Shown piece by piece: positions 1-11,211 of a DNA stretch of 64,000 nucleotides. Where the stretch lies: assembly GCA_003439945.1 (NCBI GenBank), contig QVRM01002238.1:1-64000 (forward strand). Reading direction: 5' to 3'. Numbering within the stretch: position 1 is the stretch's first letter; every line of letters starts with the position of its first letter. The notes beneath the pieces are model-generated. The model was not told the DNA's origin. It saw only the letters and a list, made by a program, of their open reading frames with translations, and searched no databases. Origin of the DNA: Dermanyssus gallinae (taxonomy: Eukaryota; Arthropoda; Arachnida; Mesostigmata; Dermanyssidae). The position numbers and the translations under genes are program-made.

Positions 1-630
1 ATCAGTTCCTCAAACTGAAATGAGTCAATCGAGAAAACGTGGTTGCCGAAAAATGGCGCTGGCGTTTGCATGCCAAGACTAAAGACGAAAACCAAACCAG
101 TGACTGCTTGAGGGATAATACGAAGATGTCCCACGAACTGTTTTGGCCAATACGTCTTATGCAAAAGGCTGTTTGATTCTCGTGCCAAAATGAGTTTCCG
201 CTTCCTCTCCACACCGTTAAGTGATTAATTGACGTAGCTACTACACCGAGTAATTTACTACAGACAAACCCGTCATAAAAAAATTGCCCCAACGAGCAGG
301 TGCCTGTCTTTAGCAGGTGTTATGGCCGCCGACAACCCTCGCGGTCATAAGCTGAAATATGAATGTGCTTGCGAAACATTAATCCGACTTTGAAATTCGT
401 CGCAACAGAAACAGAAAGAAAAACAGGAAAATTATCCTACCCGTCGCCAAGCGAGACGGAACTGCGAAAAATGCCATCGAACGCCTTGTTTCTCCTTCTC
501 CTCCTCTTTGCCAGAAGCGGAGCGTGGTAGACCAATGAGTTGAAACATTTCAAATTGAAAACATGCTACAGAAACGCTACGAAAACAAGCCTAGTCCGCG
601 TAGTCGGAACCGCTTAGTCCGTAGCCGCAG
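1..630. other. Unique sequence, no gene recognised
   Basis: Ordinary mixed-composition DNA. A minus-strand frame at 2-292 is open for 96 codons and begins with ATG near position 290, but its translation has no motif I recognise and its left end lies at the window edge. A short CT-rich stretch lies near 490-515. I see no splice-site pair that would make it a convincing exon. Confidence 0.4.
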
Positions 631-738
631 TTGATCGAGTTGATCACTCGATTCGATTGCGGTTTCTGCAAGTTTGCCCCGCTCGTCCACCACTCGCCGA
701 TAGGTTTACTTACGCATCATTTCTGTTCCGGTCATCAA

Positions 739-762
739 TTGTTGTTGTTGGTGTTGTTGTTG

Positions 763-793
<31 letters not shown>

Positions 794-815
794 GCTGCTG
801 CTGCTGCTGCTCTAA
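739..815 (+). repeat. (GTT)n then (GCT)n triplet tract
   Basis: A run of GTT triplets with two single-base interruptions passes into pure GCT triplets at about 790-812. A Cys- or Leu-rich reading frame across it is an artefact of the repeat. Confidence 0.9.
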
Positions 816-1146
816 ACAAACAAGGATCCAAGTGGTCCGAATTTAACGAAATTGCCTAGCTGTCTTTTAGCAACGACTCATGCCGTCTGCAGAGAAGTGC
901 CGGTCTGAACGTAAAGAATCTGCCGTGCAGCTGTCTCCGCATGATCATGTAGATCTAGTACACTGATCTCGGTTGCGGTTCTACTACAGCCGTGTGGTGT
1001 TGGTTGATATGAGTGTAACACCCTAGATAATGACGATAGCACGCGTGTTCTCTTCTTCTCTTTTTTTTTTGCAAACAGGAAAATAAACGAGGCAGCAAAC
1101 AAAAAGCGAGCAATGATGACAAAATACGAGCCTTGCATTTGCTCTT

Positions 1147-1565
1147 TGGTCGTCGTCGTCGTCGTCGTTGTTGTTGTTGTCGCTATTCTTGTTATTGTTG
1201 TAATTTTTGTTTTTATTGTTGTTGTTGCTGTAGTTTTTGTTTTTATTGTTGTTGCTGTAATTTTTGTTTTTATTGTTGTTGTTGCTATTCTTGTTATTGC
1301 TGTTATTTTCGTTTCAGTGTTGTTGTTGCTGTTCGTTGTTGTTATTGTTGTTGCTAATATTGTAGTTGTTTTTATTGTTGTTACTGTCGTTGTTGCTAAT
1401 ATTGTAGTTGTTTTTATTGTTGTTACTGTCGTTGTCGCTGGTATTGGTATTGTTGGTATTATTGTTGTTGTTATTGTATTGACATTTTCGTTGTTGTTTC
1501 TGTTGTTGCTCTGTTGTGGTGTGCTGGTGTTTTGCTGTCTCTGTTGCTGTTGTTATGCCTGTAGT
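1147..1565 (+). repeat. Imperfect GTT-derived array with higher-order repeats
   Basis: About 420 bp derived from GTT triplets but evolved into longer units. GTTTTTATTGTTGTT-type units of about 33-36 bp recur at 1200-1300. A 42-bp unit containing GCTAATATTGTAGTTG is duplicated in tandem from 1353 and 1395. The 155-codon plus-strand frame and the Asn-rich minus-strand frame are both products of the repeat. Confidence 0.85.
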
Positions 1566-1829
1566 ATCCAGTGCGTATGAATGCGGTGATAATTGTCGTC
1601 GACCGGCTGACAGGAGCCACCAACAGCAGGAAAGACGGAAAAAAAAACAAGACTCCGAGGTGGGAATTTGGATAGTGCTTAGCACGTCGATAATGGCCAA
1701 TGTTTGTTGTCAGCAGGTTTCATGCCATTCCGCCGACTGCCATTCTGCGCCACCGTTGTGCCGTGTCGTGTTGCTTTTTTCTGAATTTTTGTTGCCGTCT
1801 TTTTCTGCTTCCGCTCGGTCTTCTTTCTG

Positions 1830-1920
1830 CCTCTGTTGTTGCTATTATTGCTGTTGTGTTGTCGTTGTTGTTGCTTTTGCTATAGTTGTTGTTAGCGCTG
1901 CTGCCGCCGCTGCTGCTTTG
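1830..1920 (+). repeat. GTT/GCT/GCC triplet tract
   Basis: Short interrupted GTT run passing into GCT and GCC triplets. It opens Leu/Val/Ala or Asn frames without other coding character. Confidence 0.8.
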
Positions 1921-2262
1921 TTTTGCGTATCTAGTTAGAAGACGGCAAAATCCGGCACAAGAGCCAACAAGCACGTCGACGGTAATTTGCGACGATGACA
2001 ACGTCGGCTCGCATCAAATTCAGCTGCCACTGGAAACAAGTTTACGGCAAACCGGCGGCGAACAGTGGACCACTACGCCACCACCCTGCAACCGTGTATC
2101 TGCTATCAGGCACAGCGAGCGCCGCCTGCGCGGGGTCTTCTTGCTCGTCACAATATGGTCGTACAACACGATACGATATCTGGCGACGTATGACCGTCTT
2201 AAAGTCTTTGTCGTGCGTGGTAAGTAGAGGCTGACAACAAATTAAGAGACTTGTCTTGCTCA

Positions 2263-2452
2263 TGCTGCTGCTGATGCTGCTGACGATGATGATGACGATG
2301 ACGACAACAACGACGACAAGAACAACAACAACAAGTATAACAACAACAAGAACAACAACAACAACGACAACGACGACAACAACAACAACAACAACAACAA
2401 CAACAGCAACAACAACAGCAACAACAACAACGACGACGACGACGACAAGGTG
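2263..2452 (+). repeat. GCT/GAT then (AAC)n/(GAC)n triplet array
   Basis: GCTGCT and GATGATGACGATG triplets are followed by about 130 bp of AAC with scattered GAC and AGC. It is the opposite orientation to the GTT tracts at 0.7-1.9 kb. The poly-Thr plus-strand and poly-Cys/poly-Leu minus-strand frames are repeat artefacts. Confidence 0.9.
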
Positions 2453-2791
2453 GTGGTTGGTGAGCGCGGTGTTTCATCGGCATGTTCGTCGACATCATGC
2501 GTACAAACGCATGCCGGCTATTGTCGAGTTGCTGCGTTAAAAAATCCAAGATGTCGGTTCGCGTCACGCGCAGCTAACTAACTGCACCTGATAAGACGAG
2601 ACCGTGGCAGCGCTCATCGGTGCGTTGCTGCCGCCGCTGTTGCCTCAGTGTTGTCTTCGTTCGCTAAAGCGTTTTCACCCGTCGGTCTACAGTTACCAGA
2701 CTACGGACAGATATGCATAAGCATATATCCTAATTGTCTCCTGGATTTTCTCACGTTTACACACGAAAATGGCTAATGCACGATTAAACGC

Positions 2792-2795
2792 AATA

Positions 2796-2859
<64 letters not shown>

Positions 2860-2894
2860 CATATATGCGTATATATAGATATACATGTATATGT
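2792..2894. repeat. (TA)n array with degenerate edges
   Basis: About 50 bp of pure alternating TA sits inside a 100-bp zone with TG, CA and GC interruptions at both ends, typical of an ageing dinucleotide array. Confidence 0.95.
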
Positions 2895-3317
2895 GAACAG
2901 GAAAAGACCAGCCAACTCACGCAACATGAATAGCATACAACCATACGTACGTAAGCATACATGCGTCATTGAGCAGTTCTTGATGTTGTTGGGGGGCCTC
3001 ACGTTAGGGCCCACTAATGTAAGCTTTGAAGGAACAGCTTCGAATGACCATCGCCCCACAAGTATGAACAGCCTCATCCATGCGAGAGCTACTGGAAAAG
3101 GTTGTCGTATTTAGACGCCGCGATGACTGAAAGTATCGCCCAAACGTCAACTGTGCTGCAAGAGTGCAGCTGAAGGACAAACGAGTCATGGAATGCTTAG
3201 AACGCTTGTGACGTCTCGAGGAAGACTAAATGGCGGCTCTAAATTCCTACAGCAAACTCGGCACATGCGGCGTCGGCTAAACAAAGACAGCAGCAACACG
3301 CGAGAGCATGCGCGCAC

Positions 3318-3318
<1 letters not shown>
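2895..3318. other. Unique sequence between two (TA)n arrays
   Basis: Mixed-composition DNA without a recognised gene. Short frames of 60-74 codons on either strand show no motif. The stretch is bounded on both sides by (TA)n arrays. Confidence 0.4.

Positions 3319-3378
<60 letters not shown>
3319..3378. repeat. (TA)n array, 60 bp
   Basis: Uninterrupted alternating TA. Confidence 0.97.
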
Positions 3379-3379
<1 letters not shown>

Positions 3380-3381
<2 letters not shown>

Positions 3382-4125
3382 TATATTTACAGCCTAGTTA
3401 AGCCTTCACATTTTTAAGAAGCCCTTATACCGCCTTTCTGAGGTTAGCTAGTTGCAAAATGTCTGTTTAGCCTGTTCTCTGTTTGATTATTCTCTAGTGT
3501 TATTCTTCTTACAAGCTGTCGTGAAACGTCAAAGTCTGCGTTTGTTTACTCAGTAAGTACATTCACACGTTTTTTACTAGTTTCTTTCTACTTCATTCAT
3601 ACTATTAATCCCGATATGTTAAATTTATGTTAATTTATATTATTTATATATGCACCAAGGTATACGTCATACTACTTGAAACAAAGATGACGGAAATGGC
3701 TGTCTTTTTCTCTACACGCTCGTACAAGAAAAATAGCGGTCTCAACGGTTACTCTCGACAAATATTTACGAGTTTTTTCGTATTCTTTTTATTACTCCCC
3801 TCTAGTCATCGTGAGTGCATCACGTTTATCAATGATGACGATGATGATCATGATGATGGTTCGCGCTGTTACTCTAACTCTGTTGGCCTCTTTGTTGTCC
3901 TCACACCTTCGAGCCACCTAAGCAAGTTGAGCTCCGAGTACTTGCTGCGAGTTGTTAAGACAGCGGCGTGACAGCGTGAAGAAGGCTGGACGGAGGTTGG
4001 AGGTTGTTGCTATTCTTGAGGACAGTCTCTGGGAACACTGAGTCACTTGCGATAAGCGATCATCGTCTCGGGCTAGCGAACGAGGTGCGTGTGACTCCCC
4101 CTCCTCGAGTGAGAAGAGAGCAAAC
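3380..4125. other. AT-richer unique sequence
   Basis: No gene recognised. A 114-codon plus-strand frame at 3627-3971 includes a GATGATCATGATGATG microsatellite and a hydrophobic stretch, but it lacks recognisable domains. Confidence 0.35.
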
Positions 4126-4240
4126 TGCTTTGTCGTTGTTGCTGCTGCTGTTGTTGTTGCTGTTGCTATTCATTGATTTGCTGTAGTAGTAGTAGTAGTT
4201 GTTGTTGTTGTTGTTGTTGTTGTTGCAGTTGCTGCTGTTG
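4126..4240 (+). repeat. GTT/GCT/AGT triplet tract
   Basis: Interrupted GCT and GTT triplets, then five TAG/AGT triplets, then a clean GTT run at 4197-4226. It produces Leu, Val or Asn frames on the two strands. Confidence 0.85.
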
Positions 4241-4630
4241 ATGCGGAACGCCGTTGGTGAACGCTTCTGCAGGAACAATGAAAAATGCCAGAAGTCGGTC
4301 CAGTAATAGCAGTGTCAGTATTCTTCGTCGCCGTCGTCGTCGTCGCTATGACCAGCTTCGGGAAGCTAGTCCGGCTTATCTCATATCTCAATCGATAGTA
4401 CGGCTTTCCGTCAGTCTTCTCGTCTGTTTGTCTGTCTGTCTGCCTGTCTGCGTGCCGGGGGGTGACGTGGGGGTGTCGTTATCCGATTGATTTCCCGACC
4501 GATGTCGTCGAGCACAGGCCAGCGCCTTGTAGCCCCACTAGCTCTACGTCGGGCCACGAATCCACGACGTTCGCGTCAATTCGTGCGTCGTGCATGGTGA
4601 TGGCTCCTCATATGCCAACACATTGCATGT

Positions 4631-4631
<1 letters not shown>

Positions 4632-4670
<39 letters not shown>
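4632..4670. repeat. (TA)n array
   Basis: Alternating TA, about 39 bp, ending in GTATACAGTA. Confidence 0.95.
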
Positions 4671-4674
<4 letters not shown>

Positions 4675-5107
4675 ACAGTACTGGCTCTACTGCCAGGCCA
4701 GCACAGCGTCAGCAGTAACTGAGAGTGTAGTCGTCGTCGTAGCAGTAATACCAGTAGTAATCGTGCACGAACCACAGACAGTAAGTAGATCAAGCCACTG
4801 AGACAGATAAACAAACAGACGGACACCCACACACACACACACAGTGCAAGAAGACGAAAGGGCAGAGACCAAAATATAGAGAGAGACAAGAGGAGATACG
4901 GGGGAGATGGGGCCGGGGAAAGGAGTGATGCATGTAGACATAGATGCACGCGTGCATACATGCACAGTAGCAGCAGCAGACAGATCGATCGATCGACAGA
5001 CAGGGAGACACTTGCATACATACACTTGCACGCATAAACACAATGCCGGATGCGTTCGTCCGCCAATCCGTCCGTCTGGTATCTAGCAGCGAGCAACGGC
5101 GCCAGAC

Positions 5108-5662
<555 letters not shown>

Positions 5663-6136
5663 CCGTCAGACCGGCGAGACTAACGGAGGCAACAGCAGCA
5701 TTGTTCTGACGCGAGGGCGCCATATCTCGCCTTCCAAAAAGCCGTTGTTGGCTGGCGTCGTCGTCATCGTCGACAGTCCACGGTGGCGAGCGCTCAAGTT
5801 GGTGCTTTTAGTGCTGCTGCTGACGCCAATACCGATGGAAGAATGAGGTGCCGCTTAAATCGACTTCACACCTCTGAACGAGTCTCTCCTCTCCCCCCCC
5901 CCTCCATAATCTCTCTTTCTCTCTCTCGCGCTTTCTTTCTATCTGTCTTTGTCTCTCTAGAGCATGCATATCACCCACACATCATGCGTGCAGACACAAC
6001 ACCATCTACGTCCAAACACAAGCATACACACAGAGGCGTCAAATCGCTTGTTCTTTTTCTGCTGTTGCTTTCTTCTTGTCTGTTCCTTTTGATGCGGCTG
6101 CTGGCGCATGCAAGTCGTTTGGCTTTGCGTCGGAGG

Positions 6137-6311
6137 TAGGTAACTGGCTTCCCGGATGGGCAATTCGTCGAACTCCTTGATCTTCCCTGACTTGAGGTAC
6201 TTGCGTATCACCCCTCTTCTCTCTATCTCGCTCTCACATGCTGCAGGCATTTCGGCTGGCTTCGTTGGCTGGCTTTCACACACCGGACAGCGAGGCCACC
6301 AAGGCGACGAG
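6137..6311. other. Coding-like segment with good splice signals, strand ambiguous
   Basis: The stretch 6150-6196 is rich in G or C at third positions whichever strand is read. The minus strand gives a protein-like segment containing KYLKSGKIKEFDELPIREAS; the plus strand gives LASRMGNSSNSLIFPDLR. On the plus strand a strong polypyrimidine acceptor (CTCTTCTCTCTATCTCGCTC ending TGCAG at about 6246) precedes a 65-bp segment that ends in GAG followed by the donor GTGAGC at 6312. This could be one or two small exons, but the implied intron of about 50 bp is short and I do not recognise the protein. Confidence 0.25.
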
Positions 6312-6825
6312 GTGAGCGGACGTATAGTCAAGGTTAATTTTCTAACCAAACCAACCTCCAACGACAAAACCAACCTCCCGACCCGTCGTCGTCGTCGTCA
6401 GCTTCTGAATCTCGTCGTCCCGACTTCAGCTAGCTACCGTTGGTCGAGTTTCCCAGCTTCTTCCTCGGCATTCCAGACAGCGGCGTACTTCGGAGCCGCG
6501 AACCGCGCCGAGTTGCAGAATTCGGCAATGCCGAAGTGGCTCGTGCCGCCGCTGCGACGTCTACCGTCTGACACTGACTGGGTGGCATCCTCTCAACGGC
6601 GCCGTTTCCACGAGTCGCCGAAGTGCCGCGCACTGTTTCGTGCGCTCCGGCTTGCGACTTCGTCTGTCCGTCCGTCAGGCACGCAGACAGGCAGTGCACT
6701 TTACTGCAACACCACCACAACCTACAGAGGCGAGAGAGCTCTACCAGTAAAAACAACCACTCGCTCTTCGTCGCTGATTGAGTCGACGTATGAAGCGGAC
6801 GGATTTACAAGCTTACTTGTCGCCG
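6312..6825 (+). other. Unique sequence, one long plus-strand frame, unrecognised
   Basis: A plus-strand frame stays open from 6156 to 6914 (252 codons, first ATG at 6156), and its middle part at about 6380-6790 is not low-complexity. The translation is Ser/Arg-rich without a recognised domain, and the end runs into a GTT repeat. High local GC makes chance open frames likely, so I do not call a gene. Confidence 0.2.
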
Positions 6826-7085
6826 GTGTTGTTGTTATTGTTGGCGCTGTTGCTGCTGCTGCCGCCGTCGGGGTTGATTCTGAGTGTTATTGTTGTTGTG
6901 GTTATTATTGCTAGTTGTTGCTGTCGTCGTCGTCGTCGTCGGTATTATTATGGTAGTTGTTATTGTTGTTGTTATTGTTACTGTCATTGTTGTTGTTGTT
7001 GTTGCAGTTTATGCGGTTGTTGTTGTTGCTGTCATTGTTGTTGTTGTTGCAGTTTGTGCGGTTGTTGTTGTTGTTGTTGTTGCCG
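6826..7085 (+). repeat. GTT/GCT/GTC triplet array
   Basis: Interrupted GTT array with a duplicated block of about 45 bp: two similar segments each read GTTGCAGTTTRTGCGGTTG, near 7000 and 7047. Confidence 0.85.
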
Positions 7086-7450
7086 CTGGCTACGTGTTGG
7101 CAAAAACATCCACCCATTCATTCATTCATCCATTCGTCTCTGCTTTAAGCAGGTTCACTGTAGACTTAATTTGGCTTCGAGAAACCCCAGCCGCCATTCC
7201 TCCGTAGGCTCGTCCGCTCGTCCAGTCATGGTTGAGATAAGGACAGCGTTCTTGATGTCTTTGTTTCTCGTTTCTGCCAGCTAGCTAGACGACGACGCTG
7301 CGCGAGTCGGCCGGGCTGACGGCTATTTGTCCCGAGTTAATTTCTTGAGCGCTGCCACCATTATCAGCGTCTGCTATCAGTAAATAAAGGAGCCACGAAA
7401 GGGGATGGCCGTCGCCGCAGCAGCAACGTCGGAATTCGCAGGTGGTGATG

Positions 7451-7625
7451 CCGCTAATAATGATGATGATGATGATAATGATGCTGACAATCATAATAAT
7501 CATAGTAATATTAATGGTGAAAGGAATTATAATGATGATGATGATAATGAGGACGCCCATGAGGCATTTTTGTTTCAACGCCGAATACGGGTGCTCTTCA
7601 TCATCATCATCATCGTCATCATTGC
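7451..7625. repeat. (GAT)n and (ATC)n tracts
   Basis: GATGATGATAAT-type triplets at 7457-7550 on the plus strand, then TCATCATCATCATCGTC at 7597-7623, the complementary orientation. The two arms could pair as a loose inverted repeat. Confidence 0.8.
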
Positions 7626-7883
7626 CAGGGTCGAGACTTCGAGGCCTTCATGTCCGCGCCCTCGCGCGAAGAAGCGAGATAGCGAGCCCAACGTAGCCGT
7701 CAGGGTCGGCATCTTTCTTCGTGTTTTTCGCCGGCAACACGAGCCTCGGTGGCCGGCATGCATCCACCGCTGTCCTCGCTATACCACCTCATCGCGCACT
7801 TCACGGAAAATCGAACCTCAGCCAATTTGCATGGCTGTGGCCAGAAGAGGTGAAAACTGTTAATAGATGTATCAGCAGCGGCA

Positions 7884-8075
7884 GTAGTCGAGTCCGGTGA
7901 TGGCGTGGGGGTGCATTCGACTGTGCCTGCGCGACCGGAGAAGACACATAGGTGCTGCGCGGGTTCGAGCCCCTCTGTTGCACCGATTTGTATTTATGGG
8001 GGTAGTCCGTCTATAAAGCAATGCGAAAAGCAGTTCCGTGGACGTTAAATCTTAGCTGAGGGTCAGCCCAAAAAG
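7884..8075 (+). mobile_element. SINE family B, copy 1
   Basis: A tRNA-derived SINE of about 190 bp. It begins GTAGTCGAGTCCGG, carries a B-box-like GGGTTCGAGCCCC at 7971-7983, and ends in a conserved 3' body (GTGGACGTTAAATCTTAGCT, then GGTCAGCCCAAAAAG). The same beginning, B box and 3' body recur at 20974-21142, and the two ends recur at 8087-8197. The shared architecture and the internal pol III promoter-like boxes indicate a SINE rather than a functional tRNA gene; no intact tRNA cloverleaf is present. Confidence 0.75.
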
Positions 8076-8086
8076 TTTATTTTTTA

Positions 8087-8197
8087 GTAGTCGAGCCCGG
8101 TCGCGTGGTGCATTTGCGTGCGCCTCGCGACCGGAGGGGCAATGCGAATAGCAGTCCCGCAAACGGTAAGTCTTGGCTGAGGTTCAGCCCGAAAAAT
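8087..8197 (+). mobile_element. SINE family B, copy 2, internally deleted
   Basis: It starts 12 bp after copy 1 in the same orientation. It shares the 5' head (GTAGTCGAGCCCGG) and the 3' tail (GGTAAGTCTTGGCTGAGG, then TTCAGCCCGAAAAA) but lacks about 65-75 internal bases, including the whole B box: the sequence jumps from CGCGACCGGAG straight to GGGCAATGCGAATAGCAG. Without the B box it should be unable to drive its own pol III transcription. Confidence 0.7.
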
Positions 8198-8217
8198 TTA
8201 AAGCTGCGGCAGAAGGA

Positions 8218-8310
8218 CAGAACGCAGTAATAACAGTGTTATTAGTGTTAGTAGTGGTAGTTGTTGTTATTGCTGTTGTTGTTGTTGTTGTTGTTGCTGT
8301 CCTCGGTGTC
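8218..8310 (+). repeat. Interrupted (GTT)n tract
   Basis: AGTGTTATTAGTG units pass into a clean GTT run at 8274-8296. Confidence 0.8.
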
Positions 8311-8457
8311 CTGACGATCGATTCCCTGAAGGCTCTGCCCTCAAGCCCTCAGCATACTAGTTTTTAGTCAAATGTTCCTGTCTGTGTCACTGCTGATGAT
8401 TTTGACGGCATATTTGAACCTGAACAATAATTTTGTCGGGTGTCGTTATGGGCGAAG

Positions 8458-8722
8458 CAACAACGATGCTCCCAACGCTAACGATCACAACAATGACAAC
8501 AACAGCAGCCACAAGAGCAACAACAGCAACAATAAAAATAAAAACAGCCACAACAACAACAACAATAACAACAACCACAACCACAACAACAACAACAACA
8601 ACCACAACAACAACAACAACAACAACCACAACAATAACAAAAAGCAAAAAACAACAGTTATGCCGTTTGTGGCGGTACAGGGTATCATCGCCCAGCAGAA
8701 GCAGCAGCAGCAGCAGCAGTTG
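8458..8722 (+). repeat. (AAC)n array with CAC/AGC variants
   Basis: About 190 bp of AAC triplets with CCACAAC, AAT and AGC variants, then an AGC run at 8700-8720. It reads as Asn/His or Thr on the plus strand and Val or Leu on the minus strand; the 119-codon and 143-codon frames are artefacts. Confidence 0.9.
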
Positions 8723-8776
8723 GCTAGTTGATCGAACGTTTGCTCTAGCAGCTCGTCTTGCGATGAGGTGTGAAAG

Positions 8777-8845
8777 GTTGTGGTGGTGGTGGTGGTGGTG
8801 GTTGTTGACGACAATCATGATGATGGTGGTGACGGTGACGGGTTC
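8777..8845 (+). repeat. (GGT)n and (GAT)n tract
   Basis: Eight GTG/GGT triplets, then GTTGACGACAATCATGATGATGG. Simple sequence. Confidence 0.8.
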
Positions 8846-8999
8846 ACGTCATTGACAGTAGACATCATTGGTGCGGCGAACAACATTGGTGAGTCCATGG
8901 CCACCACAAAAAGTCGTCGCGCGACCCGTGCTTTGACGACGATGAAAGCTCGACGTCATCCTCAGGGCATTAGGACTGCCGGCGCGCGAGCGAGAAAAT

Positions 9000-9346
9000 G
9001 CGAGAGAGAGAGAGAGAGAAAGCAACTATAGTAGGTCTAGATGTGACCGTCGATGGTTGTGCATCAAGCCACAACGTACCGAGACTCTGGCTGCTGGCGG
9101 CCCTGCCACTCCCTTTACCAGTTGAACGTCGTTCCGAACGATGAAATGACATGACAATCTGTAATTACGGTCAGGTGATCGCCGCCGCGAGAGATTGAAC
9201 GAGCCCACCACGGACCGCCGGGTATGATGACAGAGGAGGAGGAGGAGGCTCAGACCAGCCCCAACGAGAGGGAGAATGCAGCCGCATCGAGAGGTTGGGA
9301 AGGGAGTGAGAGAGAGAGATTGAAACTCACAGGGAAACAAAGAGAT

Positions 9347-9383
<37 letters not shown>

Positions 9384-9420
9384 TTAAAAGGAATAGAAAG
9401 CGAGAAAACGCAGAGGCAGA
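9000..9420 (+). repeat. GA-rich zone with (GA)n arrays
   Basis: Two clean GA arrays (9003-9020 and 9352-9378) sit in purine-rich DNA that also has GAGGAGGAGG at 9234-9248. Frames across it are Arg/Glu-rich and are not recognised. Confidence 0.75.
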
Positions 9421-9670
9421 AGGATACAGAAAATGCCGTCGGGAGGAATTCTCGCTGCGTGACGCTTTATCTGCAGCCTATCCGTCAATTGACGACCATG
9501 CACGTATGTACAATACATGTATATACAATAAATACTCCGACTACCTGCAACGGACGCTGCGATGCTAATTGCAAGACAGCAGCAGCAGCCGCGACGTCGA
9601 TACGCGAAACCGTTGGAAATCGTCATATTTCTGTTGTGTTGTCATCTTCGTTGTCGTCGTCTTTCTATTG

Positions 9671-9716
9671 GTTGAAAGCTCTGAGTGCTACAGGTTGAAA
9701 GCTCTAAGTGCTACAG
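9671..9716. repeat. 23-bp tandem duplication
   Basis: The unit GTTGAAAGCTCTGAGTGCTA plus CAG occurs twice head to tail, with one mismatch (G/A). Confidence 0.95.
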
Positions 9717-9762
9717 GTTGTTGACATTCGTGTTGTTGTCATTGCAGCTAATATTGTTGCTT

Positions 9763-9800
<38 letters not shown>

Positions 9801-9872
9801 GCTGTCCTTGTTGTTGCTGTTCTTCTTGTTGTTGTTGTTGTTGTTGTTGCTGTTCTTGTTGTGGTCTAATAC
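9717..9872 (+). repeat. (GTT)n array
   Basis: GTT triplets with GCT, TCT and CTT interruptions, including a clean 39-bp run from 9761. Confidence 0.9.
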
Positions 9873-9964
9873 TCACAGACAAGCGTTTTCAACTCGCGCG
9901 CTCGGTCGCTTGTGGTTGTTCAGCTGGTGAACGCGAACGATGGCGGTTTCGCTCTGAAATGTGA

Positions 9965-10057
9965 CCACCATCACCAACAACAACAACAGCATCAAAAACA
10001 TCAACAACAACAACAACAACAACAAGAATAACAACAACAACAAGACAAAGCAAGAAG
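9965..10057 (+). repeat. (AAC)n array, opposite orientation to its neighbour
   Basis: AAC triplets with ATC and AAG variants lie about 90 bp after a GTT array, so the pair forms a potential long inverted repeat (9740-9870 against 9965-10050). Confidence 0.85.
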
Positions 10058-10762
10058 CAACCTCGGCGTCACCACACCGACAAGTGACCCACGTTGTCAG
10101 CACGACGTCGCCTCTCGATCGGTCGTCTCGTATTGTTTTCTTCGTTGATTTGATCGTGGCGGCTCGTTTCGTCATCATCACCGTCATCGTCTCTGTCTCT
10201 GTTGTCGTTGTCGTCGTCGTCGTCATCATTGTAGTTGTACTTGTCATCCATCCATTCTCCACCCATCTATCTATGCATCCAGTCGGCAAGCCGTCCAGCC
10301 GTTACGAATAGCTAGGGAACTCCCACAACCCGCCCCGCCCTGCGCCGGACACCGGGAGAGACGCACAGAGTGGACCACGTTCCGAAGCAGCAACAGCAGC
10401 ATCAGCAGCAGTAGCGTCTTCGTAGCTTTCGTCGTTGTCGTCGTTGGCCGGAGCGTCAATCAGCGCCCGTCTAACTTCGCCGCGTCCAAACCGCTGAGCG
10501 GAGCGCACGCCGGTTCGTCGCCATTTTTTGTCCACAAATGCTTGCCTGCCTGTCTGTCTGTCTGCCTACCTGCCACGCGACACACACGTTTGACACACGT
10601 TTGGTAGGGAGGTACGGAGGAAGGAAGGAAAGCAGGAAAGAAGAGAGGACGCAAACGAACGCCGCAAAATGAGATGCGGCCGGTTGCCAACCGGTTGGAC
10701 AATTGCCGGCCGCCGCCCGTGTTGCGAATCGGATTCTGCCATACCATACTGTTGTAGCTTGC

Positions 10763-10945
<183 letters not shown>

Positions 10946-10949
<4 letters not shown>

Positions 10950-11148
10950 GTGTTGCAAAAAATTAGCAACTCATGTTTTTTTGTGATAATTTCGGCTTGG
11001 TTTATTTGAATAGCTTGAAATTTTAAGCGCATGATGTACATGACGAAACATGAGTATAGTGTTGATTTCATTGCAATCTCAACATCGGTTCATACAAAAA
11101 ATAAAAAAGTGTGAAAAAACAGTGTTGCAAAATATTAGCAACAATAGC
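10946..11148 (+). repeat. Left IR/DR terminal inverted repeat of the Tc1-like element
   Basis: The outer direct repeat at 10948-10970 (AGTGTGTTGCAAAAAATTAG then CAAC) and the inner one at 11121-11143 (AGTGTTGCAAAATATTAGCA then ACA) are about 150 bp apart. The 200-bp arm matches the reverse complement of 12380-12578 almost throughout. Confidence 0.93.
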
Positions 11149-11211
11149 GCCTTACAGCGTATTCGACTCTTAGCAGGGCTGTATGACTCATTTGAAACTA
11201 CATATTTTATT

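Noticed and set aside
1113..1580. 155-codon Val-rich frame that looks like a membrane protein
   Set aside because: GTT repeats always give Val, Leu or Cys runs that mimic membrane segments.
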